From Megaustenia siamemsis (taxonomy: Eukaryota > Mollusca > Gastropoda > Stylommatophora > Ariophantidae): a stretch of DNA of 64,000 bases. Within the stretch, counting starts at the first letter, position 1; each line of letters starts with the position of its first letter. Of this stretch, positions 11,871-23,393 are shown in pieces. A program made the position numbers and the translations under genes. Under the pieces are notes generated by a model, which saw only the letters and a list, made by a program, of their open reading frames with translations, made no database searches and was not told the origin of the DNA. The DNA lies in the NCBI GenBank assembly GCA_032433765.1, contig JAVIAB010000159.1, positions 61,169,543 to 61,233,542 on the forward strand, given 5' to 3'.

Positions 11871-12508
11871 AAGATATGAGATGTGACTAATACAGACATG
11901 CACACAGCGATACGAGGCATGACTAACACTGACACACATCAAGATATATGACACATGGCTAACATAACCATGCACATAAAGATATGAGATATAACTGACA
12001 TTGACATGCACACACAAAGATATGACACATGCCTAACATAGACATGCACACAAAGATAAGAGATATGACTAACATAGATATGCACACACAAAGATATGAG
12101 ATGGGACTAACATAGCCATGCACACACAAGGATATGAGATGTGACAAACACAGACATGCACACACAAAGATCTGAGATATGACTAACATAAACATGCACA
12201 CAAAGATATGAGATATCACTAACCCAGACATGCACACACAAAGATATGACATATGACTAACACTGGTACACACTAAGATATGAGATATGACTAAACACAG
12301 ACACACATAAAGATATGAGAAATGATTAACACGGACACACCGAGATATGAGCCATGGCAAGCACACACAAGCTAAGATATGAGCCATGGCTAGGACAGAC
12401 ACACAGCAAGATATGAGCCATGGCTTCACTAAAAAACACCAAAAAATGAACCATGTCTAGCACAGAAACACATTAAAGTGTCCATATGCTTGGGCTTGTT
12501 GTAGTCGG
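11808..12508. repeat. (CT)n run plus ~38-bp minisatellite inside element A
   Basis: About 58 bp of CT repeats (11,811-11,868) is followed by roughly 16 units of a 36-38 bp repeat containing 'aaagatatgagatatgac' and 'catgcacaca'. The RT sequence breaks at 'cataatc' (11,804) and resumes at the same word near 12,510, so the whole 700-bp array grew or was inserted at one point in the RT coding region. Confidence 0.85.
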
Positions 12509-14047
12509 CATTTCATAATCTAATCTATGGTCAGTAGAAAGAGAAATGGAGACAAACATCCATGCCTTGCTCCTGTTCTTATTTCAAATGCTTCTGTAAG
12601 CTACCCTTCACGCACCACACTGCATTTCATTCCGTCATTTATTGTTTTTATCAGGATAATAAATGTTATGGGGATTCCGTAATGACTGAGCAACTTCCAA
12701 AGCATTCTTCTGTCTTAACTATCAAATGCGTTTTCGTAATCTAAGAATCAAATATAAAGCAGGGACTGTAGTTCTAAACTTTTTTTCACTATTATACGTA
12801 GAGTAGTTTATTGATCAGCACATGATCTGTTCTTCCTAAAACCTGCTTGTTCATCTCTCAAATGTTTTTATATGGCCTCTTTTAGTCTCTCCAGAATGAT
12901 TCTGCTTAATATTTTTTCCTGGCACTGATAGTACCATAATTCCCCTATAATTTGTGCATTCCTATAAACTTACTTTCTTTGGTAGTTTTATCATATAACC
13001 TTCTTTCCAATCTTTAGGTATTTCTTCCCTCTCTCAAATAGATTTTATCTAATAGATTATGTAACATCTTGGTAGAGGCGTATATCTTAATATCTAATTT
13101 CATGGCTTCCGAAGTAATTTCATCTGGTCCTGTGGCTTTACCATTTTTTAATAGCTTGATAGCTTTCATTATTGTTTCTTTGCTTGGTTTTCCAAAGATA
13201 ACGTGCAACTCTTCTTCTGCTGGTTGTATAACTGGAGGATTATTTGAGCCGGGTCTAGTCAAAAGTTCTTCAAAATGCTCTTTCGATCTTTTTATCTGTT
13301 CCCTTATATTACTAAGCAGATTTCCCTACATATCTTTAATGCAGACATTTATCTGTTTGTATTTTCCACTTAATTTTGTTGTTTTGTTGTACAGTTCTTT
13401 CATATACCCTTTATTTGCTGCTTCCTTTCCTCTTTAGCTAGTTCATCTATATATTTCCTCTTATCCCTTTTAATGCATCTTCTCACTTCTTTGTTCACGT
13501 CTGTGTAAGCTTCCTGTGTCTTGGCTTTATTACTACTCGTTTTGCTTTGATTTATGTCTACTTTCTTGTTCTTTCTTTCTCTAATTTTGTCCAGGGTCTC
13601 TGCTGTCATCCATGCCTTATTCTGGCGTTCTCTTGTCCCTAGTGTTTCTTCGCAGGTCTCTTTCCATATATCTTTTACCTGTTTCCATTGATCTTCTATA
13701 TTTATTGTATTTTCTAGTTGTTGGAGGACTTGGTATTTGTTTGCTATTGTGACTGCGAATCTATCTTTAATTCCTTGTTCTTTAAGAAACCCTACATTGA
13801 AAAACTTTCTACCCTTATTCGTTGTATTATACCTTTTTAGTTTAATTTTAAGTTTGGCTAACAGAAGATGATGATCAGAAGCTATATCTGCCCCTCTATA
13901 TACTTTTACTTCCTGTAAGGATGACTTAAACTTATTATTAATTCAAATGTGGTCAATTTGATTTTCCGTTCTTTGATCTGGCGACACCCATGTAGCTTTG
14001 TGTATTCTTTTATGTTGGAATATTGTTCCTCCTAGGCTCACTTGATT

Positions 14048-15371
14048 CATTCATCATTGAGTGCCGTCTCCGCAACGAAGGTTGGCTACCATGGAGCGCT
14101 ATTCTGCTCTATCTCTTGCTTTGATGGTGCAGGTTGTCATCGGTTGATTTGTCCATCTTTTGATGTTACTCGTCCATGTTAATCTTGGTCTGCCTCTGCC
14201 TCTTTTACCTTGTATCTTCCCCTCCAGGATTACTTTCAGTAGGCTGTTGTGTCTTTTAACATGGCCTAAGAATCACATTTGTCTTGTTCTAAGTGTGTTC
14301 AGAAGTTCTCTTTTCATTTTAAGTTGTTTTAAGACTTCGTCGTTTGTTTTCTTTTCCTTCCATCCAATTCTACCTATTCTTCTATATATCCACATGTCAA
14401 AGGCTTCAATTCTCTGTTCTGTTTTCTTGTCTAATGTCCATGTTTCAGCACCATATAGGAATATTGAGAAGATGTAACATTTTGCTATTCTTAGTTTTAG
14501 CTCTGGTGTTATTTGTTTTGATGTTAGTATGTCCTTCATGACATTAAAATTACTTTTTGCCATTCCTATTCTTGTGTTTATTTCAGTTGTACATTTTCCA
14601 TCACTGGTTATAGTATGTCCAAGGTAGTTATAGTTCTGAACTGTCTCAAGGTCTATTCCTTCAATTTTGATATCCACTTGTGGGTTTTGAGTATTTTCTT
14701 TGTTTATGATCATAGTTTTAGTCTTTTTGATATTCATATCTAGTCCATATTTTTTGCTTGTCGTGTTTATTTCATTAAGTAATTGATGTAGGTCTTTAGG
14801 ATTTTCTGCTAGTAGTACAGTATCGTCAGCATATCTTAGGTTATTGATTATCTTTCCATTAATTTGTAGGCCTGGCATCTCTATGATGTTTTTAAAGATT
14901 TGCTCAGTGTATAGATTGAACAAGCTTGGTGATAGGATGCATCCTTGTGTTACTCCTCTTTTTATATCAATGGGTGTAGAGAACTCTTTGTTATATTTTA
15001 TTATTGCTGTTTGCTTCCAGTATAGATTGCATATTAGTTGTATATCCATGCCATCTAGATGTATCTCTTTTAGGCATTCTATAAGTTGTTTGTGGTGTAC
15101 TCTATCAAAAGCTTTGGTGTAGTCTATGAAGCAGGCATACATTGGTTTGTTTACTTCTGTGTATTTTTCGATTAATGTTCTCATGCAGAATATGGCTTCT
15201 TTTGTCCCGCTATTTTTTCCTAAATCCAAATTGCTGCTCATCTAATTCAGTATTGATTTTATTCTGAATCCTTCTTTGTATAACTTTTAGCAAGATTTTT
15301 GTAACATGGCTCATTAGGCTTATAAGTTCTAAAGTCACTGCATTCAACTGCACCATTCTTTTTAGGCAATG
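14048..15371 (-). mobile_element. Family B retrotransposon, 5'-truncated, inserted in element A
   Basis: A 1,324-bp insertion bounded by 'ttgatt' at 14,042-14,047 and 15,372-15,377. The family A sequence has this word once, in 'catttgattaagg' near 59,409. The insert starts in the RT (LPKKNGAVECSDF at its 5' side, about 15,355) and ends with a GATGA-rich tail near 14,050. This is the usual form of a 5'-truncated target-primed insertion. Confidence 0.85.
14273..15241 (-). pseudogene. Reverse transcriptase and C-terminal tail, family B
   Basis: A 322-residue frame with AIFCMRTLIEKYTEV, CFIDYTKAFDRVHH, KRGVTQGCILSPSLFNLY, NNLRYADDTVLLAE and the tail FLYGAETWTLDKKTEQRIEA. Both catalytic motifs of the RT palm (FIDYTKAFD and YADD) are intact. 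The fingers region upstream is cut off by the 5' truncation and a frameshift, so no functional protein is expected. Confidence 0.85.
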
Positions 15372-15645
15372 TTGATTAAGGGTGCAGAAATTCACAAATA
15401 TCTCTCCATTCTCGTTTATATCTCCAAGTCCATGTTTTCCCATATTCTCTTCGAAGTTTCTGTTGTCTGATCCTACTTTAGCATTTAGATCTCCCACCAA
15501 GATTATAATATCCTTGGCTCGTCTTTCATCCATTGGACATTGTAACTGTTTATATAATTCACCTTTAACTAAATCATCTTTATCGTTGGTTGGTGCATAG
15601 CATTGGATAATGTGTAATTTTATTTTGTTTTTGGTTGTTTTAAAT

Positions 15646-16401
15646 GTGAATTACAGTGAAAGTGTTCAACTACATAGTTTTCTGTTATTATACAGTGAGA
15701 GTTTTTCAGCTATCATGTTTTTTAGCGAATAATTAGTACGAGGATTCAATCTATCATGTTCTTATCTATTATTCCGTGAGAGGTGTTCAACTATCATGTT
15801 TTCAGCTATCATACAGAGAACGTGTTCAACTATCATGTTTTCAGCTATTATACAATGAGATAGTTTAACTATAATGTTTTCTGCTATTATACAGCGAGAG
15901 TGTTAAACTACCATTTTTTAGGCTATTTTACAGGGAGAGTTTTCAACTATAATGGTTTAAGCTATTATAACACAATTTTAACTACCATGTTTTCAGCTAT
16001 TATACCGTGAACGTGTTCAACTATCATGTGTCAGCTATTGTACATTGAATGTGTTCAACTATCATGTTTTCAGCTTTTATACAGTAAGCGTATTCAGCTA
16101 TCATGTTTTCAGCTATACAGTAAGAGAGTTCACCTATCATGTTTTCATCTATTATACAGTGAGAGTGTTTCAACTATCATGTTTTCAGATTGTCAAAAGT
16201 AAGAGGATTCAATCTTTAATGTTCTCAGCTATTATTCAGTGAGAGGAGTTAAGCTTCATGTTTCCTTCTATTATACAATGACCGTGTTCAAATATCATGT
16301 TTTCAACTTTTATACAGTGAGTGTTCAACTATCATGTTTTCAGCTATTATACAAAGAGAGTGTTCAACTCTCATGTTTTCAGCTATTATACAGTGAAAGC
16401 G
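15646..16401. repeat. 39-bp minisatellite (type I), first block
   Basis: About 19 imperfect units of 'ttcaactatcatgttttcag' plus 'ctattatacagtgagagtg'. The same unit occurs at 17,062-17,102, 20,500-20,715, 44,209-44,300 and 48,204-48,478 (reverse complement in the last two). It directly abuts the broken end of the A element at 15,645. Confidence 0.9.
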
Positions 16402-16412
16402 TTCAACTATAA

Positions 16413-17061
16413 TCACCATCATCATCATCATGTGGCATACCGGTTGGCGTAGGTGATCATGTCACTCTACAATCTTCTATCTACAGTGCATCGTATCAGT
16501 TCTGTTGTTGACTGTTTTCCATGCCATGAAACCAACCCATCCAGTATTTTCTCTCTTTGTCGTACGTGATCTCTCTTGCCTTTTATTTTGTCAGTTGTAA
16601 CCAAGTATTCCAATTTTCCTCTTCTCATGATGTGCCCGAAAAATGTTGATTGCTTCTTTCTGATGTTTTTTAAGAGCTCCCTTTTTGTGTTGACCTCTTT
16701 GAGAACTTCCTCATTGGTCTTTTTAGCTGTCCAGAGAACTTTCAACATTTTTCTGAGAAATCCCATCTCTGTGGCCTCTAATCGACTTTTCATTTGTGTC
16801 TACTGTCCATGTTTGGCTTCCATAAGTCAGAATTGGTTCTATATAGCACCGATGAGCTCTCTTTCTCATTTCTATTGACATAGATTTGTTGCATAATATA
16901 TTTTTCACTTTCTGAAATGGTATTTTGGTCTGAGCTATTCTGCTTTTTATTTATGTTGTGCATCTGCAATCTGATGTTATTATTGTGCCCAAGTAATTGA
17001 TACGTAGCACTTGTTTCAGAATTGTCTCGTTTATTTTTATGCTGCATGATGGTGAGAGTGT
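16413..17061 (-). mobile_element. Family C 3' fragment inserted in the 39-bp minisatellite
   Basis: The minus strand shows RRMLKVLWTAKKTNEEV-like residues, NTKRELLKNIRKKQSTFFGH and a GATGATGATG 3' tail (16,413-16,432). The word 'ttcaactataa' flanks it at 16,402-16,412 and 17,062-17,072. Because that word is part of the minisatellite unit it may be a TSD or simply repeat phase. 5'-truncated. Confidence 0.8.
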
Positions 17062-17102
17062 TTCAACTATAAATGTTTTCACTAATTATATAGGAACATT
17101 AT

Positions 17103-18113
17103 TATCTTCCTCTTCTTCTACCTTTCAGCTCCCTGTGGAGTATAGGTCTTCAACAAACACTTTCCAAGTCGTTCTGTTTTGTGCCATTCTTTTAAGGTCA
17201 TTCCATGTCTTCCCCATCATCTTCATCTCTGCTTCGATCTGTCTTCTCCAAGAATTCCTTGGTCTTCCTCTTTGTCTTTTCCCCTGGGGATTCCAAAAAA
17301 GTGCCTGTTGTGAAATACTCTCAGTTGGCTTACGTAGTGTGTGTCCTATCCATCGCCATCGTCTTCGCTGTATCTCTTTATCCACTGGTATTTGAACGGT
17401 ACATTTCCATAATTCCACGTTAGTGACTTTGTCCTGCCATTTCCATCCCTTTATTCTGCGCAAGCATCCATTAATGAAAGTCTGTACCTTCGTGATTGTC
17501 AATTTTGTTATTCTCCATGTTTCACAGCCATATAATAGGACCGACTCAACATTTGAGTTGAACATTTTTATTTTTGTATTTAGCCTAATTTCTTTGGATT
17601 TCCATATGTTTCCCAGTGCAATGAAAGCTCATCTTGTTTTTGATATCCTTATTTTGGTATCATTCTCTGTTCCTCCCTCTTTATCTATATTACTGCCCAG
17701 ATATATATAAGTTGTACGTCTAGTAGATGTATTTCTCCTAGTTTTATTTGGTTATTGCCAACTGCATTAATTCTCATAATGTTGGTCTTATCTCTATTAA
17801 TCTTTAGTCCTAGCTGTTGTGATCTCTCATCTAATATACTCATTTTATCCTGCATCTGTTGATGGCTGTCTGATAGGAGAGCTATGTCATCAGCAAAGTC
17901 TAAATCATCAAGTTGTTTGGTCAGTGACCACTGGATCCCATTTCTGTTGTTTTGAGTTATTTTCATAATCCAATCTATGGCCAGTAGAAAGAGGAATGGA
18001 GACAGGAGGCATCCTTGCCTTACTCCTGTTCTTATTCCAAATGCTTCTGTAAGCTGTCCTTCATGCACCACACTACATTTTGTTCCTTCATACATTGTTT
18101 TTATCAGGTTAAT
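17103..18113 (-). mobile_element. Family A retrotransposon, C-terminal part (host of the nested A)
   Basis: The minus strand carries RT motifs (FGIRTGVRQGCLLSPFLFLL near 18,030; LDDLDFADDIALLSDSH near 17,900) and the tail (VLLYGCETWRITKLTI; RRRWRWIGHTLRKPTES; KRQRGRPRNSWRRQ). It stops at 'aaactttatg' (18,114-18,123) and resumes at 20,385 after a second A element in the opposite orientation. Confidence 0.9.
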
Positions 18114-18425
18114 AAACTTTATGATGTAAAAGTATATAGAGGGGCAGATATAGCTTCTGATCATCATCTTATGTTAGCCAAACTTTAAATTAAATTAAAA
18201 AGGTATAATACAACGAATAAGGGTAGAAAGTTTTTCAATGTAGGGTTTCTTAAAGAACAAGGAATTAAAGATAGATTCGCAGTCACAATAGCAAACAAAT
18301 ACCAAGTCCTCCAACAACTAGAAAATACAATAAATATAGAAGATCATTGGAAACAGGTAAAAAATATATGGAAAGAGACATGCGAAGAAACACTGGGGAA
18401 AAGAGAACGCCAGAATAAGGCATGG

Positions 18426-19571
18426 ATGACAGCAGATACCCTGGATAAAATTAAAGAAAGAAAGAACACGAAACCAGACAAAAATAAAAGCAAAACAAGA
18501 AGTAATAAAGCCAAGACACAGGAAGCTTACACAGAGGTGAACAAAGAAGTGAGAAGATGCATTAAAAGGGATAAGAGGAAATATATAGATGAACTAGCTA
18601 AAGAGGCAGAAGAAGCAGTAAATAAATGGAATATGAAAGAACTGTACAACAGCACAAAGAAATTAGGTGGAAAATACAAACAGATCAACGCCTTTATCAA
18701 AGACAAGAAAGGAAATCTGCTTAGCAATATAAGGGAACAAATGGAGAGATGGAAAGAACACTTTGAAGAACTTTTGAATAGACCCGGCTCAAATAATCAT
18801 CCAGATATACTACCAGCAGAAGAAGAGTTACACGTTAACTGCGGAAAACTAAGCAAAGAAGAAATAATGAAAGCCATCAAACTATTAAAAGATGGTAAAG
18901 CCACAGGACCAGATGAAATTCCTTCGGAAGCCATCAAAGCAGATATTAACACCTCTACCAAGATGTTACAGGATCTATTGGATAAAATTTGGGAGAGGGA
19001 AGAAATACCTAAAGACTGGAGAGAAGGTTGTATGATCAAACTACCAAAGAAAGGAAGTTTACAGGAGTGCACAAATTATAGGGGAATTATGCTACTATCA
19101 GTGCCAGGAAAAATATTAGGCAGAATCATTCTGGAGAGACTAAAAGAGGCTATAGAGAAACACTTGAGAGATGAACAAGCAGGTTTTAGGAAGAACAGAT
19201 CATGTGCTGATCAAATAACTACCCTACGTATAATAGTTGAACAAAGTTTAGAACGAAAATCCCCACTATATATTGAATTCATAGATTACGAAAAGGCATT
19301 TGATAGTTTAGACAGAAGAATGCTTTGGAAGTTGCTGAGTCATTATGGAATCCCCATAAAGTTTATTAACCTGATAAAAACAATGTATGAAGGAACAAAA
19401 TGTAGTGTGGTGCATGAAGGACAGCTTACAGAAGCATTTGAAATAAGAACAGGAGTAAGGCACGGATGCCTCCTGTCTCCATTTCTCTTTCTACTGGCCA
19501 TAGATTGGATTATGAAAATAACTAAAAAAAAACAGAAATGGGATCCAGTGGTCACTGACCAAACAACTTGA
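18426..19571 (+). pseudogene. Linker and reverse transcriptase, family A
   Basis: A 381-residue frame: lysine-rich linker (KERKNTKPDKNKSKTRSNK), GKATGPDEIPSEAIKAD, IKLPKKGSLQECTNYRGIM, EQAGFRKNRSCADQ within the fingers/palm, FIDYEKAFDSLDRRM with a catalytic aspartate, and TGVRHGCLLSPFLF. The usual Q of the RQG motif is H here. The frame ends near 19,571 by a frameshift just before the FADD motif, which follows in another frame (DFADDMALLSHSH, 19,580-19,615). Confidence 0.88.
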
Positions 19572-19914
19572 TGATTTAGACTTTGCTGATGACATGGCTC
19601 TCCTATCACACAGCCATCAACAGATGCAGGATAAAATGAGTATATTAGATGAGAGATCACAACAGCTAGGACTAAAGATTAATAGAGATAAGACCAACAT
19701 TATGAGAATTAATGCAGTTGGCAATAACCATATAAAACTAGGAGAAATACCTCTACTAGACGTACAATCTTATATATATCTGGGCAGTAATATAGATAAA
19801 GAGGAAGGAACAGAAAATGATACCAAAATAAGGATATCAAAAGCAAGATGAGCTTTCATTGCACTGGGAAACATATGGAAATCCAAAGAAATTAGGCTAA
19901 ATATAAAAATAAAA

Positions 19915-20355
19915 ATGTTCAACTCAAATGTTAAGTCGGTCCTATTATATGGCTGTGAAACATGGAGAATGACAAAATTGACAATCACGAAAGTACAGAC
20001 TTTCATTAATGGATGCTTGCGCAGAATAAAGGGATGGAAATGGCAGGACAAAGTCACTAACGTGGAATTATGGAAATGTACCGGTCAAATACCAGTGGAT
20101 AAAGAGATACAGCGAAGACGATGGCGATGGATAGTACACACACTACGGAAGCCAACTGAGAGTATTAAACAACAGGCCCTTTTTTGGAATCCCCAGGGGA
20201 AAAGACAAAGAGGAAGACCGAGGAATTCTTGGAGAAGACAGATCGAAGCAGAGATGAAGATGATGGGGAAGACATGGAATTATCTTAAAAGAATGGCAAA
20301 AAACAGAACGACTTGGACAGTGTTTGTTGAAGACCTATGCTCCACAGGGAGCTAA
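19915..20355 (+). pseudogene. C-terminal tail of family A polyprotein
   Basis: 146 residues downstream of the RT: SVLLYGCETWRMTKLTI, TFINGCLRRIKGWKWQDK, RRRWRWIVHTLRKPTES and KRQRGRPRNSWRRQ, ending CSTGS. This basic tail is characteristic of this group of LINE proteins. It stops 20 bp before the element's 3' tail. Confidence 0.85.
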
Positions 20356-20384
20356 AAGGTAAAAGAGGAAGAAGAAACTTTATG

Positions 20385-20505
20385 GGGATTCCGTAATGAC
20401 TCAGCAACTTCCCAAGCATTCTTCTGTCTAAACTATCAAACGCCTTTTCTTAATCTATGAATCCAATATAAAGTGGGGATTTTAGTTCGAAACATTGTTA
20501 TGTTC
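20385..20505 (-). mobile_element. Resumption of the interrupted family A host element
   Basis: Continues the minus-strand RT from 18,113 (about 40 codons, complement of the KAFD-region sequence) and then breaks near 20,500 into the 39-bp minisatellite. Confidence 0.85.
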
Positions 20506-20715
20506 TCGGCTAATACACCGTGAGAGTGTTTCAACTATACATTTTTTTATCTTTTATACAGTTTTTCACCTACTATGTCTTCAGATATCAAATTTTAAAA
20601 GGGATTCATCTATCTTGTTCTCAGACATTATTCAGCGAGAGTGTTTCAACAACAATGGTTTCAGCCATTATGGCATTGTTTAAGTTATCGTTGTTTCAGC
20701 TGCCATACAAAATGG
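20500..20715. repeat. 39-bp minisatellite (type I), decayed block
   Basis: About five poor copies with 'gagagtgtttcaac' and 'ttcag' landmarks, bordering the truncated A element. Confidence 0.7.
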
Positions 20716-21026
20716 TGATCCGGTAAAAAAGATGATGTTATGACGCTTTATTCACCTTAAAACAGATTGCAGACAAGACTGTAGAACACAATCAACATTT
20801 CTACATAGCGTACATTGATCAGGAAAGAATATTCGACCGAGTAAACAGAGAACAACTGTGGGAGATACTAACAACATACGGTGTAATCAAACATCTAACC
20901 AACCTAATTAAACATCTCTGCATCAACAGCAGAGCACAGTCAGAAATGCAGTATGTTACACAGACTTTTCGAAGTTAAATCAGGTGTAAAAAAGGGTTAC
21001 ATACTATCCCTTTTTGTTTATTACAT

Positions 21027-21703
21027 CATCATCATCATCAAGTACTGGACCTGCCGGCGTTGGTGATCATGTCTCTCCACATCTTTCGATCACGACAGTT
21101 ATTTATCACTTCTGTTGTTGACCTTGTGCCAAGCAATTCTGTTAAGCTGTCCGCTATATTTTCTCTTTGTTTCCTTCTATCTCTCCATTACTCAATTTTC
21201 CTAGTTTTTACAATATATTCTAGCTGTGCAGCTGTTCTCTTCTCATTACATGTCCACAAAATGAAGATTGTTTCTTCCCAATATTGGAAATTAGCTCTCA
21301 TTTTGCTTTGGCCTATTTCATAACGTTTTCATTACTCTTCTTAGCTGTACATGGTACTCTCAGCATTCTTCTGTAAAACCACGTTTCTACAACCTCCAGT
21401 GATTTTCTTGTCTGTTGTCATATTGTCCATAAATCACATCTGTATGTTAAGACAGGCTCTACATAACATTAAAGAACTTCTTTTCTTGTTTCTGTTGTCA
21501 AAAATGGATTGCATAGTATCATCTTACATTTTTGGAAAGCTGCTTTTGCCTGATCCATTCTGCATCTCAACTCTTTTGTACATCTTCCGTCTGAGGTTAA
21601 CAAAGTTCCCAAATATTTAAATTCATTTACTTGTTTTAATATTGTACCACTTGTCTTTATTTTGCACTGAGGTGATGTATGTTTTTGTTGTTACCATTAT
21701 TTC
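21027..21703 (-). mobile_element. Family C2 3' fragment inserted in element I
   Basis: Flanked by a 12-bp direct repeat, 'tgtttattacat', at 21,015-21,026 and 21,704-21,715. The minus strand ends in a GATGATGATG tail at the low-coordinate side. The sequence is a diverged relative of family C (C-terminal tail only). 5'-truncated. Confidence 0.88.
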
Positions 21704-22340
21704 TGTTTATTACATATATGGACTATACATGCAAGTTAGCCAACCCTTCAGAAACAGAATAGATCAACGAGCTTCTATTTACAGACGATCAGGCACTTCT
21801 ACATGAAAAAACAAAAGATCTACAACAAAAACACTTAAATAAACTCAAAGCACAGATACAAAATACAACATGAAAATCACCATTAACAAAACAGAAGTCA
21901 TGAATGTTGCAAAAGAGAAGCAGAACATCATCATAATTATACAAGGCAGACAACTAAAGTGAGCAGAGGAACTTAAATGCTTAGAAAGTCTTGAGACAAA
22001 CGACCATTCACAAACAGAAGAAGTAGACTCAAGATGCATGAACGCTTGTCAAATCATTGGACAGCTATCACCACTAATGTACAACAAGTAAATAACTCTG
22101 GAGGCAGAACGGGCATTTAACACAATCTTCATCCCAACGTTGTGCTACCAATTCAAGGTCATCGTGGACCCTAGATGCAAGAATAACAAATAAATGACTT
22201 CAAATCAGACGAATGATAGGAAACAGCATGACAGAAAATATCAGAAATGAAGAACTGAGAAAAAAAAAAGCTAGGAATAACCTTTGCCATAGAATATATA
22301 CAGAAACAACATATAAAATGGTTGGGCGAATGACAAGACA

Positions 22341-22595
22341 TGAGCCGCGACAGTTCAGTGGTTAGTGAACTGGGCTACAAATGACAATGGGTCGGGTTCG
22401 ATTCTGATCGACAGCTTCCATGTTCACCCAGCCTTTAATGGTTACCGGATTGTTTCTGAGAAAGTAAAGCGGCACGGGCGGAATACCGACCCCATTAACG
22501 CAAAATCATGTCCCGAAGGTCTGTAAAAAGTATGGTCACTAACACCATATTCTCTATACGCCACTTGGCGTGATGGGGTTCTTTACATTACTTAC
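22341..22595 (+). mobile_element. tRNA-derived SINE, copy 1
   Basis: A 255-bp insert flanked by 'atgacaagaca' at 22,330-22,340 and 22,596-22,606. The 5' part looks like a tRNA: gccgcg start, box-A-like 'cagtggttag', and box B 'ggttcgattct' followed by the complementary arm. The body then reads 'gtaaagcggcacgggcgg' and 'cacttggcgtgatgggg'. Copies 2 and 3 are at 60,528 and 62,150. Such elements are transcribed by RNA polymerase III and moved by LINE enzymes. Confidence 0.9.
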
Positions 22596-22819
22596 ATGAC
22601 AAGACAGAGTGATCAAAACACAAAACACAAAGAGACCTCAATAAATGTTGCGAACCCATCAAACCCAATGGTCGATCTCAAAGAATATGGATTGACGGAA
22701 TATTAGAAGCACTTGAAACATAACATCAGCAGATGCGAATAGAAGAGCAGAATACTTCAAATTATATCTGCCCTCGACGCTGAAAGGTAAATGAGGAAGG
22801 AAAGAGGAAGAGGAACTCT

Positions 22820-23393
22820 ATGGTGATGAGAAACCAGTGCTGAATAATTCAAACAAAGACACAGGACCACCAATAATGCATAGGGAAGTGGTGGAAGCAA
22901 TTCAATAAATTAAAAACAATAAATAATATATATATATATATATACATTAATCCACATTATGTATTTTAATTCGTTTGCAGTGATACCGAGGCCTTCCATA
23001 ACCAAATAACCAAATCATGAGACGTGAAAGGAACAAAATAAAACCAGACATAAATGAAAAACAATGAGGATTTGTTGAAGGAAAGGGCACCAATAATGCA
23101 ATATACATCATGAGAACACATAGAAAGAACTACAGAAGTAAAGAAAGATCTATATATGTGCTTTATAGACTGCACAAATGCATTTGACAAAATAAAACAT
23201 GTGGAAATAATCAATATGCTGGAGCAAATACACATCGAAGGCAAGGATCTGGGGATCATTTTTTTGAAAAAAACGTGCACCTGCAACAAACAGCACGCAC
23301 AAGAATTAGCAACCAAACATGGCAATTCCAGTATCAGACAAGGCTGTTTTCTGTCGCCGGATTTGTTTTCACTTAACAGCGAAAATATTGAGT
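22820..23393 (+). mobile_element. Family C retrotransposon, RT part upstream of element F
   Basis: Contains a short RT-start remnant (GPPIMHREVVEAIQ near 22,867), a TA microsatellite at 22,923-22,945, then KIKPDI, GFVEGKGTNNAIYIM and CFIDCTNAFDKIKH at 23,037-23,200, and SIRQGCFLSPDLFSLN near 23,335. Part of the RT between the first two pieces is deleted. The element resumes at about 26,985. Confidence 0.85.

Larger units (their letters stand above)
10985..15645 (-). mobile_element. Family A retrotransposon split by a repeat array and by element B
   Basis: Read on the minus strand, three parts join in order: endonuclease (15,378-15,645, with DIIILVGDLNAKVGSDN), linker and RT N-terminus (12,508-14,047, with GKATGPDEITSEAMK near 13,120), and RT end plus C-terminal tail (10,985-11,808). 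Element B sits between parts one and two. A CT microsatellite with a 38-bp minisatellite (11,808-12,508) sits between parts two and three. Stops and frameshifts are frequent. The 5' end breaks at 15,645 into a 39-bp minisatellite. Confidence 0.8.
18124..20374 (+). mobile_element. Family A retrotransposon, 5'-truncated, inserted into another A in reverse
   Basis: A 2,251-bp insertion bounded by 'aaactttatg' at 18,114-18,123 and 20,375-20,384, a word present once in the uninterrupted A copy near 58,050. The insert starts just after the endonuclease region and ends with 'gaggaagaag', the element's 3' tail. It encodes a long linker-RT frame and a separate C-terminal frame. It is one of the best-preserved A copies here. 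Confidence 0.92.
20725..22820 (+). mobile_element. Family I non-LTR retrotransposon relic with two later insertions
   Basis: The plus strand shows HFYIAYIDQERIFDRVNRE near 20,800, ELLFTDDQALLHEKTKD near 21,770 and a tail with a GRSQRIWIDGI-like stretch near 22,675. It ends with 'gctgaaaggtaa' at 22,779-22,790. Many stops are present. It is related to family D in the FDRV region. A C2 fragment (21,027-21,703) and a SINE (22,341-22,595) inserted later. Confidence 0.75.

Noticed and set aside
22341..22420. tRNA gene
   Set aside because: The tRNA-like head continues into a conserved SINE body, has a TSD, and does not give a complete cloverleaf as read by eye.
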